Source: Sweltsa coloradensis (lineage: Eukaryota; Arthropoda; Insecta; Plecoptera; Chloroperlidae). Taken from it: 64,000 nucleotides of DNA. The DNA is taken from NCBI GenBank assembly GCA_024449915.1, contig JAMZAV010000767.1, positions 424,372 through 488,371 of the forward strand. The letters are read 5' to 3'. How positions within the stretch are numbered: the stretch's first letter is position 1; each line of letters opens with the position of its first letter. Made by a program: the position numbers and the translations under genes. Shown here piece by piece: positions 1 to 10,965 of the stretch. The notes under the pieces were generated by a model that saw nothing but the letters and a program-made list of their open reading frames with translations, made no database searches and was not told the origin of the DNA.

Positions 1-630
1 GATAACCTCGCTTATTGGAAATGGACGGTCGTGGTGGTTTGTAATAAATAAAGCTTAAATAATAGCATAAGTAATATTATACAAGTCAGGAAGCTTTCAT
101 TAAAGAAGCTTTCAACAACAATGAAACAAAGAAACAAATGGACAGGATCACTGCGGTGGATGGGCCACAATGGTCTGCTTCCCTGTCTTATTCTGTGATT
201 TTCTCCTTTTGTGTATTATAATAGAAAATAGTTCTAAATCAATGAAAAAACACTCCTCATTTTGCGCCCGAAGAAGGATGATAAAAATTTAACCTCATTT
301 GCGAGAGTAATGATGAATGAAATTTAATGTTACATCACGATTTCTGTATAACAACTACCTCAATATTTTAGTATCCATTAATACATTCTTATTACATAGA
401 TTTTATAGTATGGTTCATTTTGTTCATTTTAAAATATAATACACGAAATGCACGAAACATCGCTTATTGGTCAAGAAAGGAATTTTCTATGTTTTTCAAA
501 AAAATTATATATAATAAATCCCATACATAAACTAAACAACAATTATTAAATCATTCACACATACATAATGAAATACGTATAACTATCAACATATCTAAAA
601 TGTCTATTAGCGATAGAAATTATTAATAAA
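1..630. other. Anonymous AT-rich DNA
   Basis: No gene, RNA or repeat that I can support. The sequence is AT-rich, with only short open frames broken by many stops on both strands. Confidence 0.6.
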
Positions 631-750
631 AATGTAAATGTAAATGTAAATGTTAATGCAAATGTAAATGCAAATGTAAATGTAAATGTAAATGCAAATG
701 TAAATGTAAATGTAAATGTAAATGTAAATGTAAATGTAAACTAAATGTAA
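631..750 (+). repeat. (AAATGT)n hexanucleotide array, left block
   Basis: About 18 imperfect copies of AAATGT with occasional AAATGC variants. It abuts the 5' end of the 5S-derived SINE at 751. The open frame on the minus strand here (HLHLHL...) is only the translation of this array. The same hexamer resumes directly after the SINE, so the two blocks are best seen as one array split by the SINE, or as an array seeded from its tail. Confidence 0.9.
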
Positions 751-1139
751 GCCAGCGATTTAGCCGCGGTCGTTTAACCAGTTCCCACTCGAACACTGAA
801 GTTAAGCAACATCGGGCGTGGTCAGGGGTTGAGTGGGTCGCCGCTCTGCCATGAAACACACTTATATCGCTGGCTAGAGCAGACTAGGGTTCGTAAGCTT
901 GTGTGACAGCTTCGTTCTCCTTGGCGCCGTCTGCTCGGCAGTCCGGGTTAGTGGAGGAACCTATATGGCTGTCAAAAGTTACACCGTCCTTTCGGATGGG
1001 ACGTAAAGCCGTTGGTCCCCTTGGTACTTTTCGGTAGGAGTAGGCTATGTGCCGGTACCGGGTTTCCCCTCCTCCTTTCTCTATTAAATTTGCACTAGTG
1101 GGCTACATTGCCTGTTGCAAATAGAGACATAAATAAATA
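751..1139 (+). mobile_element. 5S rRNA-derived SINE (SINE-5S), full-length copy
   Basis: Positions 751-874 form a 5S rRNA-like head. GCCAGCGAT at the start pairs perfectly with ATCGCTGGC at the end, like helix I of 5S rRNA. The internal promoter region is recognisable (GAAGTTAAGCAACATCGGGC, then GTGGGTCGCCGCTCTG, like boxes A and C). Positions 875-1135 are a GC-richer body, including CCGTCCTTTCGGATGGGACG, then a tail (ATAAATAAATAA) running into the hexamer array. Such SINEs are transcribed by RNA polymerase III and mobilised by a partner LINE. It is not a working 5S gene: the loop-A to loop-B region diverges and no Pol III T-run follows the head. A second copy lies at 19.7-20.0 kb on the minus strand. 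Confidence 0.85.
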
Positions 1140-1295
1140 AATAAATGTAAATGTAAATGTAAATGTAAATGTAAATGTAAATGTAAATGTAAATGTAAAT
1201 GTAAATGTAAATGTAAATGCAAATGCAAATGCAAATGCAAATGCAAATGCAAATAAAATGTATGTGTAAATGTAAACGTAAATGTACTTAAAATG
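1140..1295 (+). repeat. (AAATGT)n hexanucleotide array, right block
   Basis: About 20 copies of AAATGT continuing from the SINE tail, with a cluster of AAATGC variants near 1220-1252. It is the same unit and phase class as the array left of the SINE. Confidence 0.9.
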
Positions 1296-1619
1296 TTAAA
1301 TTTAGAAAAAAAAACAGTTAATGTGAATACATCGCAAATAACTTAGTAATCACCATGTGAAAATGTTATCTAATTGAAGTTTCATCTGCCATGTGGCGAT
1401 GATATGAAAAACAATGTGTTGATTCTCGATTGGTCTCACAAACCATCTCCTGTGGCGTTTTAGACAAAGCAACCCGTTCAACTTAATTGATATTATCTCT
1501 ACGTGCCTGCAATACCTCGTGCTCGCAGATGTTTTCGCCTGTGGCACCCTGCAGGTTAATAAAATGTATCTCAGTCGGTAGGCAAGCACTGCCGCCTCAC
1601 GCTGTGCTCAGGTGACATG
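1296..1619. other. Anonymous unique-looking DNA
   Basis: A 79-codon minus-strand open frame lies at 1350-1589 but shows no recognisable motif. No other feature is supported. Confidence 0.5.
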
Positions 1620-1707
1620 TCATTCATCACCGCGGCGGTGGGAACATCTAGTGTGCATGACGTCACTCATCACCGCGGCGGTGGGAAGGATCTAAGTGTG
1701 CGAGACG
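1620..1707 (+). repeat. Two-copy tandem repeat (~44 bp), GC-rich
   Basis: Unit 1 at 1620-1661 and unit 2 at 1662-1707 share TCATCACCGCGGCGGTGGGA followed by a related 3' part (CATCTAGTGTGC versus GATCTAAGTGTGC). Each unit contains CACCGCGGCGGTG, a perfect 13-base palindrome. The block is strikingly GC-rich against its AT-rich surroundings. Confidence 0.75.
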
Positions 1708-1791
1708 TCTCACTGGCGTCGGCAGGTCCACCCACTTGCTGCCCTAAAGCGTCGCGTCCATATTTACTAATGCACGTCTTAATAAGGTAAA

Positions 1792-2010
1792 GTGCAATTA
1801 TTCATTAAGATGGATGAACACAACTTGCTCATCATTACAAAGAAACGTGCACCATGTCTCAAGGTGTTAAAATTGCATGTGTTTTTGATGGGTGGGATGG
1901 AATTTGGGCATAACAACTTAATAGATGAGTACAATTGTCTACGTGAATTGCTTACAACTTACAAGGAAGATCTGCATGGCCTACTTAGAATGGTAGAGCC
2001 TCCCAAATAA
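1792..2010 (+). other. Unassigned open frame, 72 codons
   Basis: An ATG-started frame with a second in-frame ATG after five codons. Its composition is plausible for protein (for example LLTTYKEDLHGLLRMVEPPK at the C-terminus), and it ends at TAA just before AAACAGGTATGG. I do not recognise the product, and a chance frame is likely. It lies immediately left of a HINE-1 element. Confidence 0.15.
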
Positions 2011-2026
2011 AACAGGTATGGTATAG

Positions 2027-2640
2027 TTGGATGAGCGTGGCGAGCGTAGCGAGCGAAGCGAAGATTCCATTTCACTACACTGGAGAAAAAAATCCATAAT
2101 TTTTTTTCTGTTTGTTTTTTTTCGTCTGCTTGTTAACACGATTCCGGCTAAACCGATACTCCAATTGCGATGAAATTTTATGGAGGCCTTCGAAATCTCT
2201 GAACTTAGAACTGCCACGTTTTTGAGCGCAATCGAAAAATTATTTCTCATGAAAATCGCAATTTTACTATTTTTTTCGATTAAAAAAAAAACTTCGACTT
2301 ATAACACCTACATGCTTTATCCGATGATTATGATTTTTTCACAGAACCTTAAGTCCATGAATTAAGATATTCGTGTGAAGTTTGAACGCAATCGAAAAAT
2401 TATTTCTAGTGAAAATCGAAATTTTACGGGTTTTTTCTTTTTTAAAACAATTCTTTGACCTATAACACCTACATGCTTTATCCTATTGTAATGATTTTTT
2501 CACAGATCCTTAATTTTATGAATTAATATATTCGTTTGAAATTTGAGCGCAATCGAATTATTATTTCTTATGAAAATTGCAATTTTACGATTTTTTTTTT
2601 CAAAAAAATTACGATTAATTAAAAAAATTAAAAAATTAAG
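2027..2640 (+). mobile_element. HINE-1 (Helentron-like), copy A, 3' truncated
   Basis: Starts with TTGGATGAGCG followed by a short GCGAGCGAAGCGAAG-type run, then the family body: GATTCCATTTCACTACACTG, a T-rich stretch, and the phrase CGATTCCGGCTAAACCGATA then GCGATGAAATTTTATGGAGG. Repeated internal segments (around 2220, 2390 and 2550) each begin with GCGCAATCGAA and end in a T-rich tract. The CTAGT 3' terminus and inverted sub-terminal repeat of full copies are missing; homology fades near 2640. No coding capacity. Confidence 0.75.
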
Positions 2641-2649
2641 TTGGCAGTT

Positions 2650-3328
2650 GGTGGTTGGGGTCAAAATTTGGGTGGACCGTGGGCCCAAAAATATCAAAAA
2701 ACAACTCGCTTCTCGCTGAATTTCGACGCTTTGATAGGAAACTAACAGCAAAAGATGATACATCTTCCACAAAAACAAAAATTGGTATAAAAACGGCAGC
2801 CAAGCTCTCCTTCAAAAGTCTTCAGCTGTGAATGCTGTGAGATATAGAAGTTGAGCCAAGCTTTTCATTCTTTCTCCCTAGTTTCGCATTGAAAAGAAGT
2901 AAGATCATTTCGCCCGTTGACGAGCGCCAAGCCAACCATTTTCGCGGTAAGAAAGCAACATTTTTTAAATAAAAATTATTTAAAAAAAATGCTTGGCCAT
3001 TGAATTTTTAGAGTTCTCGTTATGAACTTGACTGATGCATTTTGATGTTGTCTACTCTCAATATAACAAGAATAAGTTTGGAGCTAACCAAATTCAATGG
3101 CCAAGCAATTTTTTTTAATGATTTTGAGTTTTAAAATTTCACTATTTTACCACGAAAATGGTTGGCTTGGCGCTCGTCAACAGGCGAAATGATCTTACTT
3201 CTTTTCAATGTGAAAATAAGGAGAAAGAATGAAAAGCTTGGCTCAACTTCAATATCACAGCATTCACAGCCGAAGACTTTTAAAAGAGAGCTTGGCTGCT
3301 GTTTTATACGAATTTTTGTTTTTGTGTG
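2650..3328 (-). mobile_element. Foldback element FB1, copy 1, with flanking segment
   Basis: Positions 2767-3010 and 3086-3328 are inverted copies of each other, with arms of about 240 bp (outer ends CCACAAAAACAAAAATT and its inverse; inner ends GCTTGGCCATTGAATTT). Each arm carries CGGCAGCCAAGCTCTC and GAGCGCCAAGCCAACC-type blocks. An outer segment at 2655-2766 contains GGTGGACCGTGGGCCCAAAA. The whole segment recurs in opposite orientation at 50.05-50.65 kb, which defines it as a dispersed family. The open frame at 3162-3398 is within an arm and is not a gene. Confidence 0.8.
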
Positions 3329-4432
3329 GGATTGGTACTACATGCCATGGGAATATAATTTAGCCAATAGTGTGACGAAACAATGTTTAGACTTGTAAGC
3401 CTAAACTTCAATCTACCAGACTTTCAATCATATTATAATGTGCGTGTAATACTTTCCTTATACCACATATCCAACATATTTTATTTAATTTTACTTGTGT
3501 CCGTAAGCCTGAGTATATTTTATATAGTTTTATGACTTACGTAAATTTAGTACAACACGACCACCTTACAAAGGATATGATCATATCATTTGTTCCGTTA
3601 TTCCGCTCACGAAATTACCCATAACTCTATTTCCAACTCCATTTTTAGGACGTTGGAGCTGTCCTTATTAAGGATGTGGGTGCAAGTAGCATGGGATGTG
3701 TTCTGAGTGGGTTGTAGATCTTAAATACACACTCAACAAAAACATGATATAAACCTACCTTGTTTCTGATCAAGCTTGGAGAACACCTTCAATAGTTTCA
3801 ATAGTTTCAAAGTTGCTTATTTATGTGGATATGAATACAGTCTATTACGCAATTTGATTGGTTGCTGGTGTGCCCTATAGGGTGCAATTTATATATACAA
3901 TGGTGTAATGTGTGTTGTTTCTCTTCTGGTGAACTACCTTAGAAACTTCAGTCTATTTACGGCATTTTGAAAACATAAACACGATTTATCTCCGAAAATA
4001 TATGTTACATTTTATACATCATTTTGAGATTTTTATTTTTTTGGTTTCACTGTAATCGTCGGTCATTCAGAATCGAAATTATTGATAAAACAAACTACTT
4101 TTATATATTTCAAATGCACATTTAATGCATTCAATGTTAATGACATACATTTATAAATTAATGATAATTTAAGCATTTTTTTCGGGCAACTCAAATTGAT
4201 ACACCCACTGTGCAAACATGCTTCATATTTGCTATAGCTATAAATTTCTTTTTACTCTAAATGCAATTTAAAATAATGGGTTTACTATCAAAATAGTCCA
4301 ATACAACTCTCATTTATTCACAATATTTATCTACATCATCAGCTGAATACATTATCCGAGAAATAATTTAAATTCGTATTTTGTCCATAAGTATTGTATT
4401 ATGTTGTTGTTTTGCTATGTTACATTTACTAA
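3329..4432. other. Anonymous AT-rich DNA
   Basis: About 1.1 kb with no supportable gene or clear repeat. No frame of useful length has a recognisable motif. Confidence 0.55.
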
Positions 4433-5193
4433 TTGGATGAGCGTAGCGAGCGAAGCGAAAACTTCAATTTCACTGACCCCCAAAAAATTTATCTCCAATG
4501 TTTTTTTTGTTTGTATTTTTGTCTGTTTGTTAGCAGGATTCCGGGCAAACGGCATAAGCGATCTTGATGAAAATTTAAGGGGACCTTCGTTTTCTCTGAA
4601 CTTAGAGGTGTATTGCTTTTGGATACAATCGAAGAAATATTTCTCATGAATATCGTACTTTTACGATTTTTTTTTTCGATTTTTAGTGCATATTTTGTCA
4701 CATTTGGCGATTCTGACCAAACGGGTGGGGCTACAACGTTCATATTTCACATGGACATTAAGATTATGGATTTTGATAACCTTTTGAAAGAAAAAGTTGA
4801 AAAATTAGCTAGAATCTTATGAAATAAAGGTTTTATATTAGCTTTTCAATTTTTAGTGCGATATTTTCGTCACATTTGGGCCGATTCGACCAAAGGGTGG
4901 GGCTACAATGTTTCAGATTTCACATGGACATTTAAGGTTATGGTGATGAGTACCTTTTGAATAGAAAAGTTGAAAAGTTTTTCAGAATCCACAGAAGTAA
5001 AGGTTTTAATATGAGTTTTTTGGGTTTATAATACCAATTAACAAGTAACATAGAAACTTGACAACAATCACGTTCAATGCATTCAAAAAGCACTTGCAAA
5101 GGAAAAGTGCAAACAAACGCAAAAAACGCAAACAAAAAACTTACAAAAAACCGCTCATCCATCAACGCGGCGGGACTTTAGCGTTTTCCTAGT
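4433..5193 (+). mobile_element. HINE-1 (Helentron-like), copy B, both ends present
   Basis: The 5' end TTGGATGAGCG leads into TAGCGAGCGAAGCGAAA. The 3' end reads CCGCTCATCCATCAACGCGG ... AGCGTTTTCCTAGT. The first 11 bases recur inverted just before the 3' hairpin (CGCTCATCCA), AACGC...GCGTT forms the stem, and CTAG-T closes the element. Sub-terminal inverted repeats, a 3' hairpin, a CTAG end and no target-site duplication are the hallmarks of Helentron-associated non-autonomous elements (DINE-1-like). An internal block (TTTGGCG/CCGATTC...ACC...GGGTGGGGCTACAA) is duplicated at about 4690 and 4875. It encodes no transposase and would be moved in trans. Confidence 0.85.
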
Positions 5194-5258
5194 TAGGCTA
5201 CACAATCTTTATGGTTATCTTTGTTTAACTTGTATGTATTACTGTGTCCTGTGAATAA

Positions 5259-5958
5259 ACTAGGAAACGCTCAGTTGGACGCGTTGATAAGCGAGCACGT
5301 GCTATAGCTAGACCCACATTGCAAGTTTTTTTAAATTTTTAAATTTGCGACGTTCGCTGTCCACGGCGCCATGTTTCCAATATTATTTATTATTGCCAAG
5401 GCCAAGGTATTTGGGTTTTACTTTGTGGATAAAATCCACCGCCATCTAGAGGACCTTGACATCATTTCCCTGGGAAAACTATTATACTCATTGGTAACAA
5501 ATAATACACTGTTTCATCGATAATATTTTGATTACTTCTAGGTGGCAGTGCATAGTGCCCAGAATTCTCGTGCGACTTTACGTTGCCATGGTAACGTTAC
5601 TTTTGTTATAATGTAATTTCCATCTACACTACTTATCGGATCAAAATAAAATTAACATATTCGTGACCGGACGGACATTCTAAATGATTTGGCCACCTCA
5701 GATTTTGTCGCCGTTTAGTTTGAAAAAAAACTTTCGATTAACTTTAATGTAACTTTTTAACTTTTTGAACGATTTTGCCACAAAACTAATGGCATTCAAT
5801 CGGGAACGAAGCTTGCGGATAATCAAAATTTCAACTCGATCCGAGCCTCCGTTCGAACGTTATAGCGAGACATACAAAAACAAACAAAAAAAAACAACAA
5901 AACCAGTGACTATTTTTTCCGGCAGAGTCAAATGGAAACGCTCGATTCGCTCGCTTAA
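5259..5958 (-). mobile_element. HINE-4 (Helentron-like), both ends present
   Basis: On the minus strand it starts at 5958 with TTAAGCGAGCGAATCGAGCG. It ends at 5259 with GCTCGCTTATCAACGCG..., then GAGCGTTTCCTAGT. GCTCGCTTA near the 3' end is the inverse of the 5' start, and CTAGT closes it, as in HINE-1. The body carries the analogue of the family phrase (CGGATCGAGTTGAAATTTTG). It lies 65 bp beyond HINE-1 copy B in opposite orientation. The interior around 5400-5600 is not AT-rich like the other copies and holds the regulatory-looking motifs listed separately. Confidence 0.7.
5439..5595. promoter_or_regulatory. Cluster of CTCF-like and RFX X-box-like motifs (inside HINE-4)
   Basis: Three motifs occur within 160 bp. 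CCGCCATCTAGAGG (5439-5452) is close to the inverse of the CTCF core. CTTCTAGGTGGCAG (5535-5548) is CTCF-like in the opposite orientation. GTTGCCATGGTAAC (5582-5595) is a perfect palindrome equal to an ideal RFX X-box. These are motif resemblances only; binding is inferred, not shown. The cluster is internal to a mobile element. Confidence 0.3.
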
Positions 5959-7153
5959 TTACTAAACCTTATCATAAACTTTGATCATCCCCTACTAAAA
6001 TAGCTAGGAATTACATTTTTTCTCAGGGAAAACCTACCTAGGGGCAATGGCATGCCCAAGCCAAGCTGGAGTTCGGATATTTTGGAGGAAATATTTGAAG
6101 GATGTTGAATTAGACTCAATTCCGCTAACTCATTTACACAATTAAAGAAAACATTTCAGTCAGGATTGCAGGTGGCGGGTATCATACTTGGGAAAGCCTG
6201 AATCTTGTTACACTTGAGCTACCTATTAGAGATACGTAAAAATAGCGTGTTGTGAATAGATGCTAAAATGCGCAACTTTTTCAATTAAAACTATGGTTTT
6301 CCAGTCCTATTTTATTTTATTTAACTTAGTATCTATAATTTGTTTAAGCACATTTTTATTTAGATGATATTAATTCAACTTTGGTGATAATTTTAAAATA
6401 AAAAAATGAAAGAAACTTTATTCACAAGATTTATAAAGTGGCCAAAAATAGACGCTACAAATTCTATGAAATGACACTTGAAAAAGCTTTATAAGAATAC
6501 GTATCTCTACCTATAATACGTTTTTCATTTATAGTTCGTCATTTTTCGTCATTATTCGTTATTCGTCATTCGTTATTCGTCTTCAATGCCGACCCAACGC
6601 AGAGTTGGACGTGGCAACAGATAATGATGAATTCAAACTTGTTTTTAAATGACGCTTGAACGCCGGATACGGGTTTTATTCATTTAAATACTCTTGAGTG
6701 TTTTGGGTGTAAGTATAATCCAGGTACACACCTACTAACTGGCAATTTACCGCTTCACGCAATAATTATAATACGCATAATTTGCAAATGGATATTATTC
6801 AAACTTTCCCCTAGAACAATGTCAACCAAAATGAATGTGCTGCTAAAAGAGAAGTAATTTCTCTGAAAACGTCGGACAAGCCTACTACCTACCTCTTACC
6901 AAGACCCACTTCCTAACGGGGTCATATATCATTTGACCCCTGACTCCTGAACCGCGTATGTCGTACCAAACACACGCATCCGACACATTAAAGAAGGAAA
7001 GAAATTAAATTAACATCGATTATTCGCAATCTTGACCTTCAACTTTGTTACTCATCGGACGGTCTACTCTGATACATCGTTGCTAAATAGATTTGAGAAA
7101 ATAAACAAATTTACTCTAAATAATCAAGTAACTCCTTATTCTCAAGAAGATAA
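5959..7153. other. Anonymous DNA with a short TTCGTC simple repeat
   Basis: Mostly featureless. Positions 6533-6582 hold an irregular ATTCGTC/TTATTCG run. Positions about 6150-6235 (CAGTCAGGATTGC... then ...CTTGAGCTACC) look like a badly decayed minus-strand SINE-K head. Confidence 0.4.
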
Positions 7154-7520
7154 TTGGATGAGCGCAGTGAAGACTTCAATATCAATACCCCGAAAAAATA
7201 TGTGGCGTTTTTGATTTGTTTATCTGTTCGCTCTCTACCGGAAAAATTATTACAGTCCAATATTGATGAATTTCTCAATCTTTGTGGCTAGATATTTCGC
7301 TCTATTTTGACAAATGACTACAGTCCGATATTGAAGAATTTCTCAATCTTTGTGGCTAGGTTTATCGTACTATTTGACAAATGACTAAACAGTCCGATAT
7401 TGATGAATTGTCCAATCTTTGTGGCTAGATATATCGCACTATTTTGATTGTTCTCGAATGCGAAAATTCTAGGAGATATTAAAAATACCGTACGGTCATC
7501 CATCAACTCAAGAGTCAACT
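7154..7520 (+). mobile_element. HINE-1-like fragment with an internal triplicated unit
   Basis: Starts TTGGATGAGCGCAGTGAAG, a HINE-1-type 5' end. The body has ATCTGTTCGCTCTCTACCGG (compare the CGCTCTACCGGGCAAAC phrase of other copies), then three tandem copies of a ~68-bp unit. The right end near 7495-7507 reads CATCCATCAACTC, a possible decayed inverted sub-terminal repeat, but no CTAGT is seen. Confidence 0.5.
7252..7446 (+). repeat. Three tandem ~68-bp units
   Basis: Units start at 7252, 7320 and 7389, each with ACAGTCC(A/G)ATATTGA then CAATCTTTGTGGCTAG. Unit lengths are about 68, 69 and 58 bp (the last is partial). They differ at only a few positions, so the expansion is later than the decay of the host element. 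Confidence 0.8.
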
Positions 7521-9539
7521 ATAAGAAATAGTTAAGTGAAATAGAAAAAACTTCTCAATAGTGTATTTAATGTAAATTTTTGATTTTAAACCGAATGTGT
7601 AAATATCACAGTAAAACATTGGTTTTGATTTTGTGTACATAATAAACCAATATATTAAAAATATGTTTTAACAGAAAATGTGTGTCTAGCGTGGCTGGAC
7701 GAAAATGAGGGGACCCTCGTCGAACAAATTAGCTGAGTACGGAGAAAAGCAGTGACTTTGGTGAGTTTGAAAATACACCAAAGAAACATTCTGGATAAAT
7801 TAGCTAACGAACTTATTCATTTTCATTTTATTTTCTTGAATTGAAATATATTTCAATGGGATTATAAATAAAAAAACGTCACAGCAATAATTTCCGCCAA
7901 GTGTTTGAATACCGATGCGTCAGTTAAACGGTACACACTCACTTATATTCGTGGTATAGGCCCTTATTGAGGTGATAGAGCCACTTTCACGGAGACATTT
8001 TCCTCTTGATTTGCTCACTTTATTACTACGGTAGGGCAAGGAGAAACATAATTTATTGTTGCCGTATCGAAAGTGATCCAATTTCTCATTTAAACTTGAG
8101 TGAACAAGTGTGCGATGTGTATTTGTTATTAGTTTATTGACATTGCAAGTATTGTGTGTCTTATTTTATCACTACCGCGAACACGATTTCCATATAATAA
8201 CAATTTAAAGTTCAAAGGTGATTTGCCCGCTAATCTACAAATAATTAGTGACAGAGAAAAGTAAACAAATAAACCGAATTAAAAGAAAGTGTTAACTTAC
8301 TAAATTGCAACTTCTTCGTTAAAAGCTAGCTTTAATTATAAAAAATCCTAGGTTAGAATTACCATTTCAACATATTTCAAACAAAATAAATTTAAGAGAG
8401 TTTAGTTCACAAAAATGTTAGTCATCGATACGATATTCTAGTCTTCCGTTTTTTCCCTGTGCGTAGGCCTACAATGAATAGATTTTCTAACGGCACTTGC
8501 CCACTCCAAATAACCCAATAATTCCGAGTTCTCGTTGATTGATGAAGAGTACTAAGGGCTATAAAATGTAATCACCACTCTCAACATATTATTACACTCG
8601 AGACTCGGAACTACATGGTTGATGAATCGCTGCCCGCCACAAGCCTTGTCGCATGACGCACGAGTACGACATGGAACGAGTGAGTGGAGTCACGTGGGCT
8701 TGAGATTCGGGTCCCGGGAGGGAGCGTTGCTCAGCCAATAGCCGACGATATCAGACATGACAACGCCATTAGAACGTATAACGTGTATTTTACGAGTTAG
8801 TTTACTCTTTCGTTCTGTATTTCTTGCTTTCTATCTGAAATACTTTCTGGTCTTTTAGTTCATGTTAGTTTTCATGCATTACTAAATTCTTGTCATATTT
8901 CCTTTATTTATTTATTTAATTACTATTTTTTATTAATTTTCTTCTAATGATGACATTAAAACATGCAATTATTATCATAATTATGTATGAATACAAGATA
9001 ACAGAAAAAGCATGCCAATAAGTACTTTTGAACAGACGGTTTGTACGGAATTTTAATACTATACTAAAAAAAATTGTTTGTTTGATAACGTTTCATTTAC
9101 AAGATTCAATTAAATACATAATTATTTACAGTTTCGTTGTATTTTCCCTTGACCACGTACACATTTTGTTTAATCATATTTCTAAATGACTTTAAATGAT
9201 ATAATGTAAACTCTCCAACTGATAACAAACCAGCATTTTATCAATTTATTTTTTGAACTGTGAGTTATCGGATCTATCTGTCCGACTTATCTGTAAACAT
9301 TGTAGTTTGATGTTCGTAGATGAATTTCTTCACAATAAATTCTGGTTGATGTAATTATTTTCTTTCGGTTTTTCACTACTTATGATATTAGTATAATCTT
9401 TTCTGCATAGGTTCAACATTAACAACATATATACATTAAACCTTTCAGACCCCACATACATTTAAATGTACATCAACGTTTAAATTTTAATCCAGATACA
9501 AATAAGTTTTTTTCAATTTGACCCTATTTTTTTTATTTT
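7521..9539. other. Anonymous DNA
   Basis: About 2 kb with no gene I can support. Positions 8620-8780 are GC-richer than their surroundings and contain a CCAATAG box, but there is no linked coding sequence. The rest is AT-rich with frequent stops. Confidence 0.5.
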
Positions 9540-9566
9540 TTTTTGGGGGGGGGGGGGTGGGGGGTG
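9540..9566 (+). repeat. Poly-G tract
   Basis: An almost uninterrupted G run (one T) after a T-rich stretch. The overlapping minus-strand open frame is its translation and not a gene. Confidence 0.85.
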
Positions 9567-10965
9567 AATAATAAAACATGCATTTTTCCTCCATGCCAAT
9601 GGGACAAAAAGTGTTGTAGAGAAGATTGAAAATACACATCTGCAAAAAGGCTAAAAATGAAAAAAAAATTGGTTTGTCCCGAAAATAATATCACTAGTAC
9701 GCCTATTGCTATTATTAAAGATGCAAACATTAAAAAAATCTAGTTTAAAAAATGTGTTCAAATTTAAATTGAACTTAAAATTAAGCTTGAATTCAAAAGC
9801 CAAAATTTATAAATTTGCTTAAAAAAACCAATTAATTTTTTTGAACACTGAAAAATCTAAATATTTCAATTAATTGTCTAAAATGATTTAATTCAGACCA
9901 ATTAAACTTGGGCCTGAAAGGGTTGGAGCATTTACAATTTCATCGTTGCATTCTGCAATTGTTGAAGCGTGGTTAATATAATTCATAGAAAGTAGGATAC
10001 CAAAGTATGAATCAGTGCAGTAGGTAAATTAGTATAAGTATGCATATCATATTATATTGATCTACCTGCTAGTTGATTCCCGCTTTCTCTCCATCAAGAA
10101 CACCCAGGCGTATTTCTCCCACGGTCTGCGCATGATTGACAGCCCCCACCCTCCTCTAGTCAGCACCTCACGAGGAAGATTCTTCACACCTCGCTAAACA
10201 GCCACGCAAACGTGATTCGTCCGAAAGTAGTTTGCGTAGAAATGCGTATTCCTACGAGTTAATTCGATTAACCAACTAGCAAACTAGGTCAATAGCAATT
10301 TCTCATAGAACATTTTAATTAATTTAAAAACTCGTTTACAAATAGAAAAGATTCCGGGATCGATTTGTATACTTCCCTCCTAACTTTGCGTGTGTTTATT
10401 ATTTACTTTTTTTCTTGTGTAATTAATAAGAAATTAAATAGTTTTTAATTTATGACAAGTTTAGCCTAATTTTAAAATGTGAACATGCTAAATGCTTTGA
10501 ATTCCTTGTGCTATATTTTTCTTTATGGCATTTTAATAAATGTGTGCGTCTATTTCGAATGTTATTAGATGATAACGTCTCACGGTTCTCCCAGATGTTT
10601 TCTCAGTAAAATGCGAATCGTGGAATTAATAAGTAATGATATTAACCGGAGTCGATAGTCATAACAAATAAGTTTGTCGTTGTGGAAAGGCAAGTTTTTC
10701 ATGGATACCAACTAAACTGATTTTGGTGAAATACTTGCGTTTAAATTGTATTCGATACTTAAATACACGCGTCGACTCCACGTTTGGTTAGCAGAGAAGA
10801 TTGCTACTCGGCTTAAGGGAAGAAACTCAGAGATTAGTGTAAAGTTCCCGTTTGTATCACGGTCTCACATCGCTTTCACACATTCCTGTGATCGTTGTCG
10901 TGATATTAATTCCATTAAGCTGCCCGCTGTAGGGCACACGTAAGTTGTTCCCGGTGTGATCTCCA
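9567..10965. other. Anonymous DNA
   Basis: No supportable gene. Positions 10080-10200 are GC-richer. A 65-codon plus-strand frame at 10746-10943 has no recognisable motif. Confidence 0.5.

Noticed and set aside
653..859. Minus-strand open frame with a long HLHLHL repeat
   Set aside because: It is the translation of the (AAATGT)n array running into the 5S-like SINE head.
751..874. Genuine 5S rRNA gene
   Set aside because: Strong similarity, but loop regions diverge, no Pol III terminator follows, and a SINE body is attached; a second copy has the same attached body.
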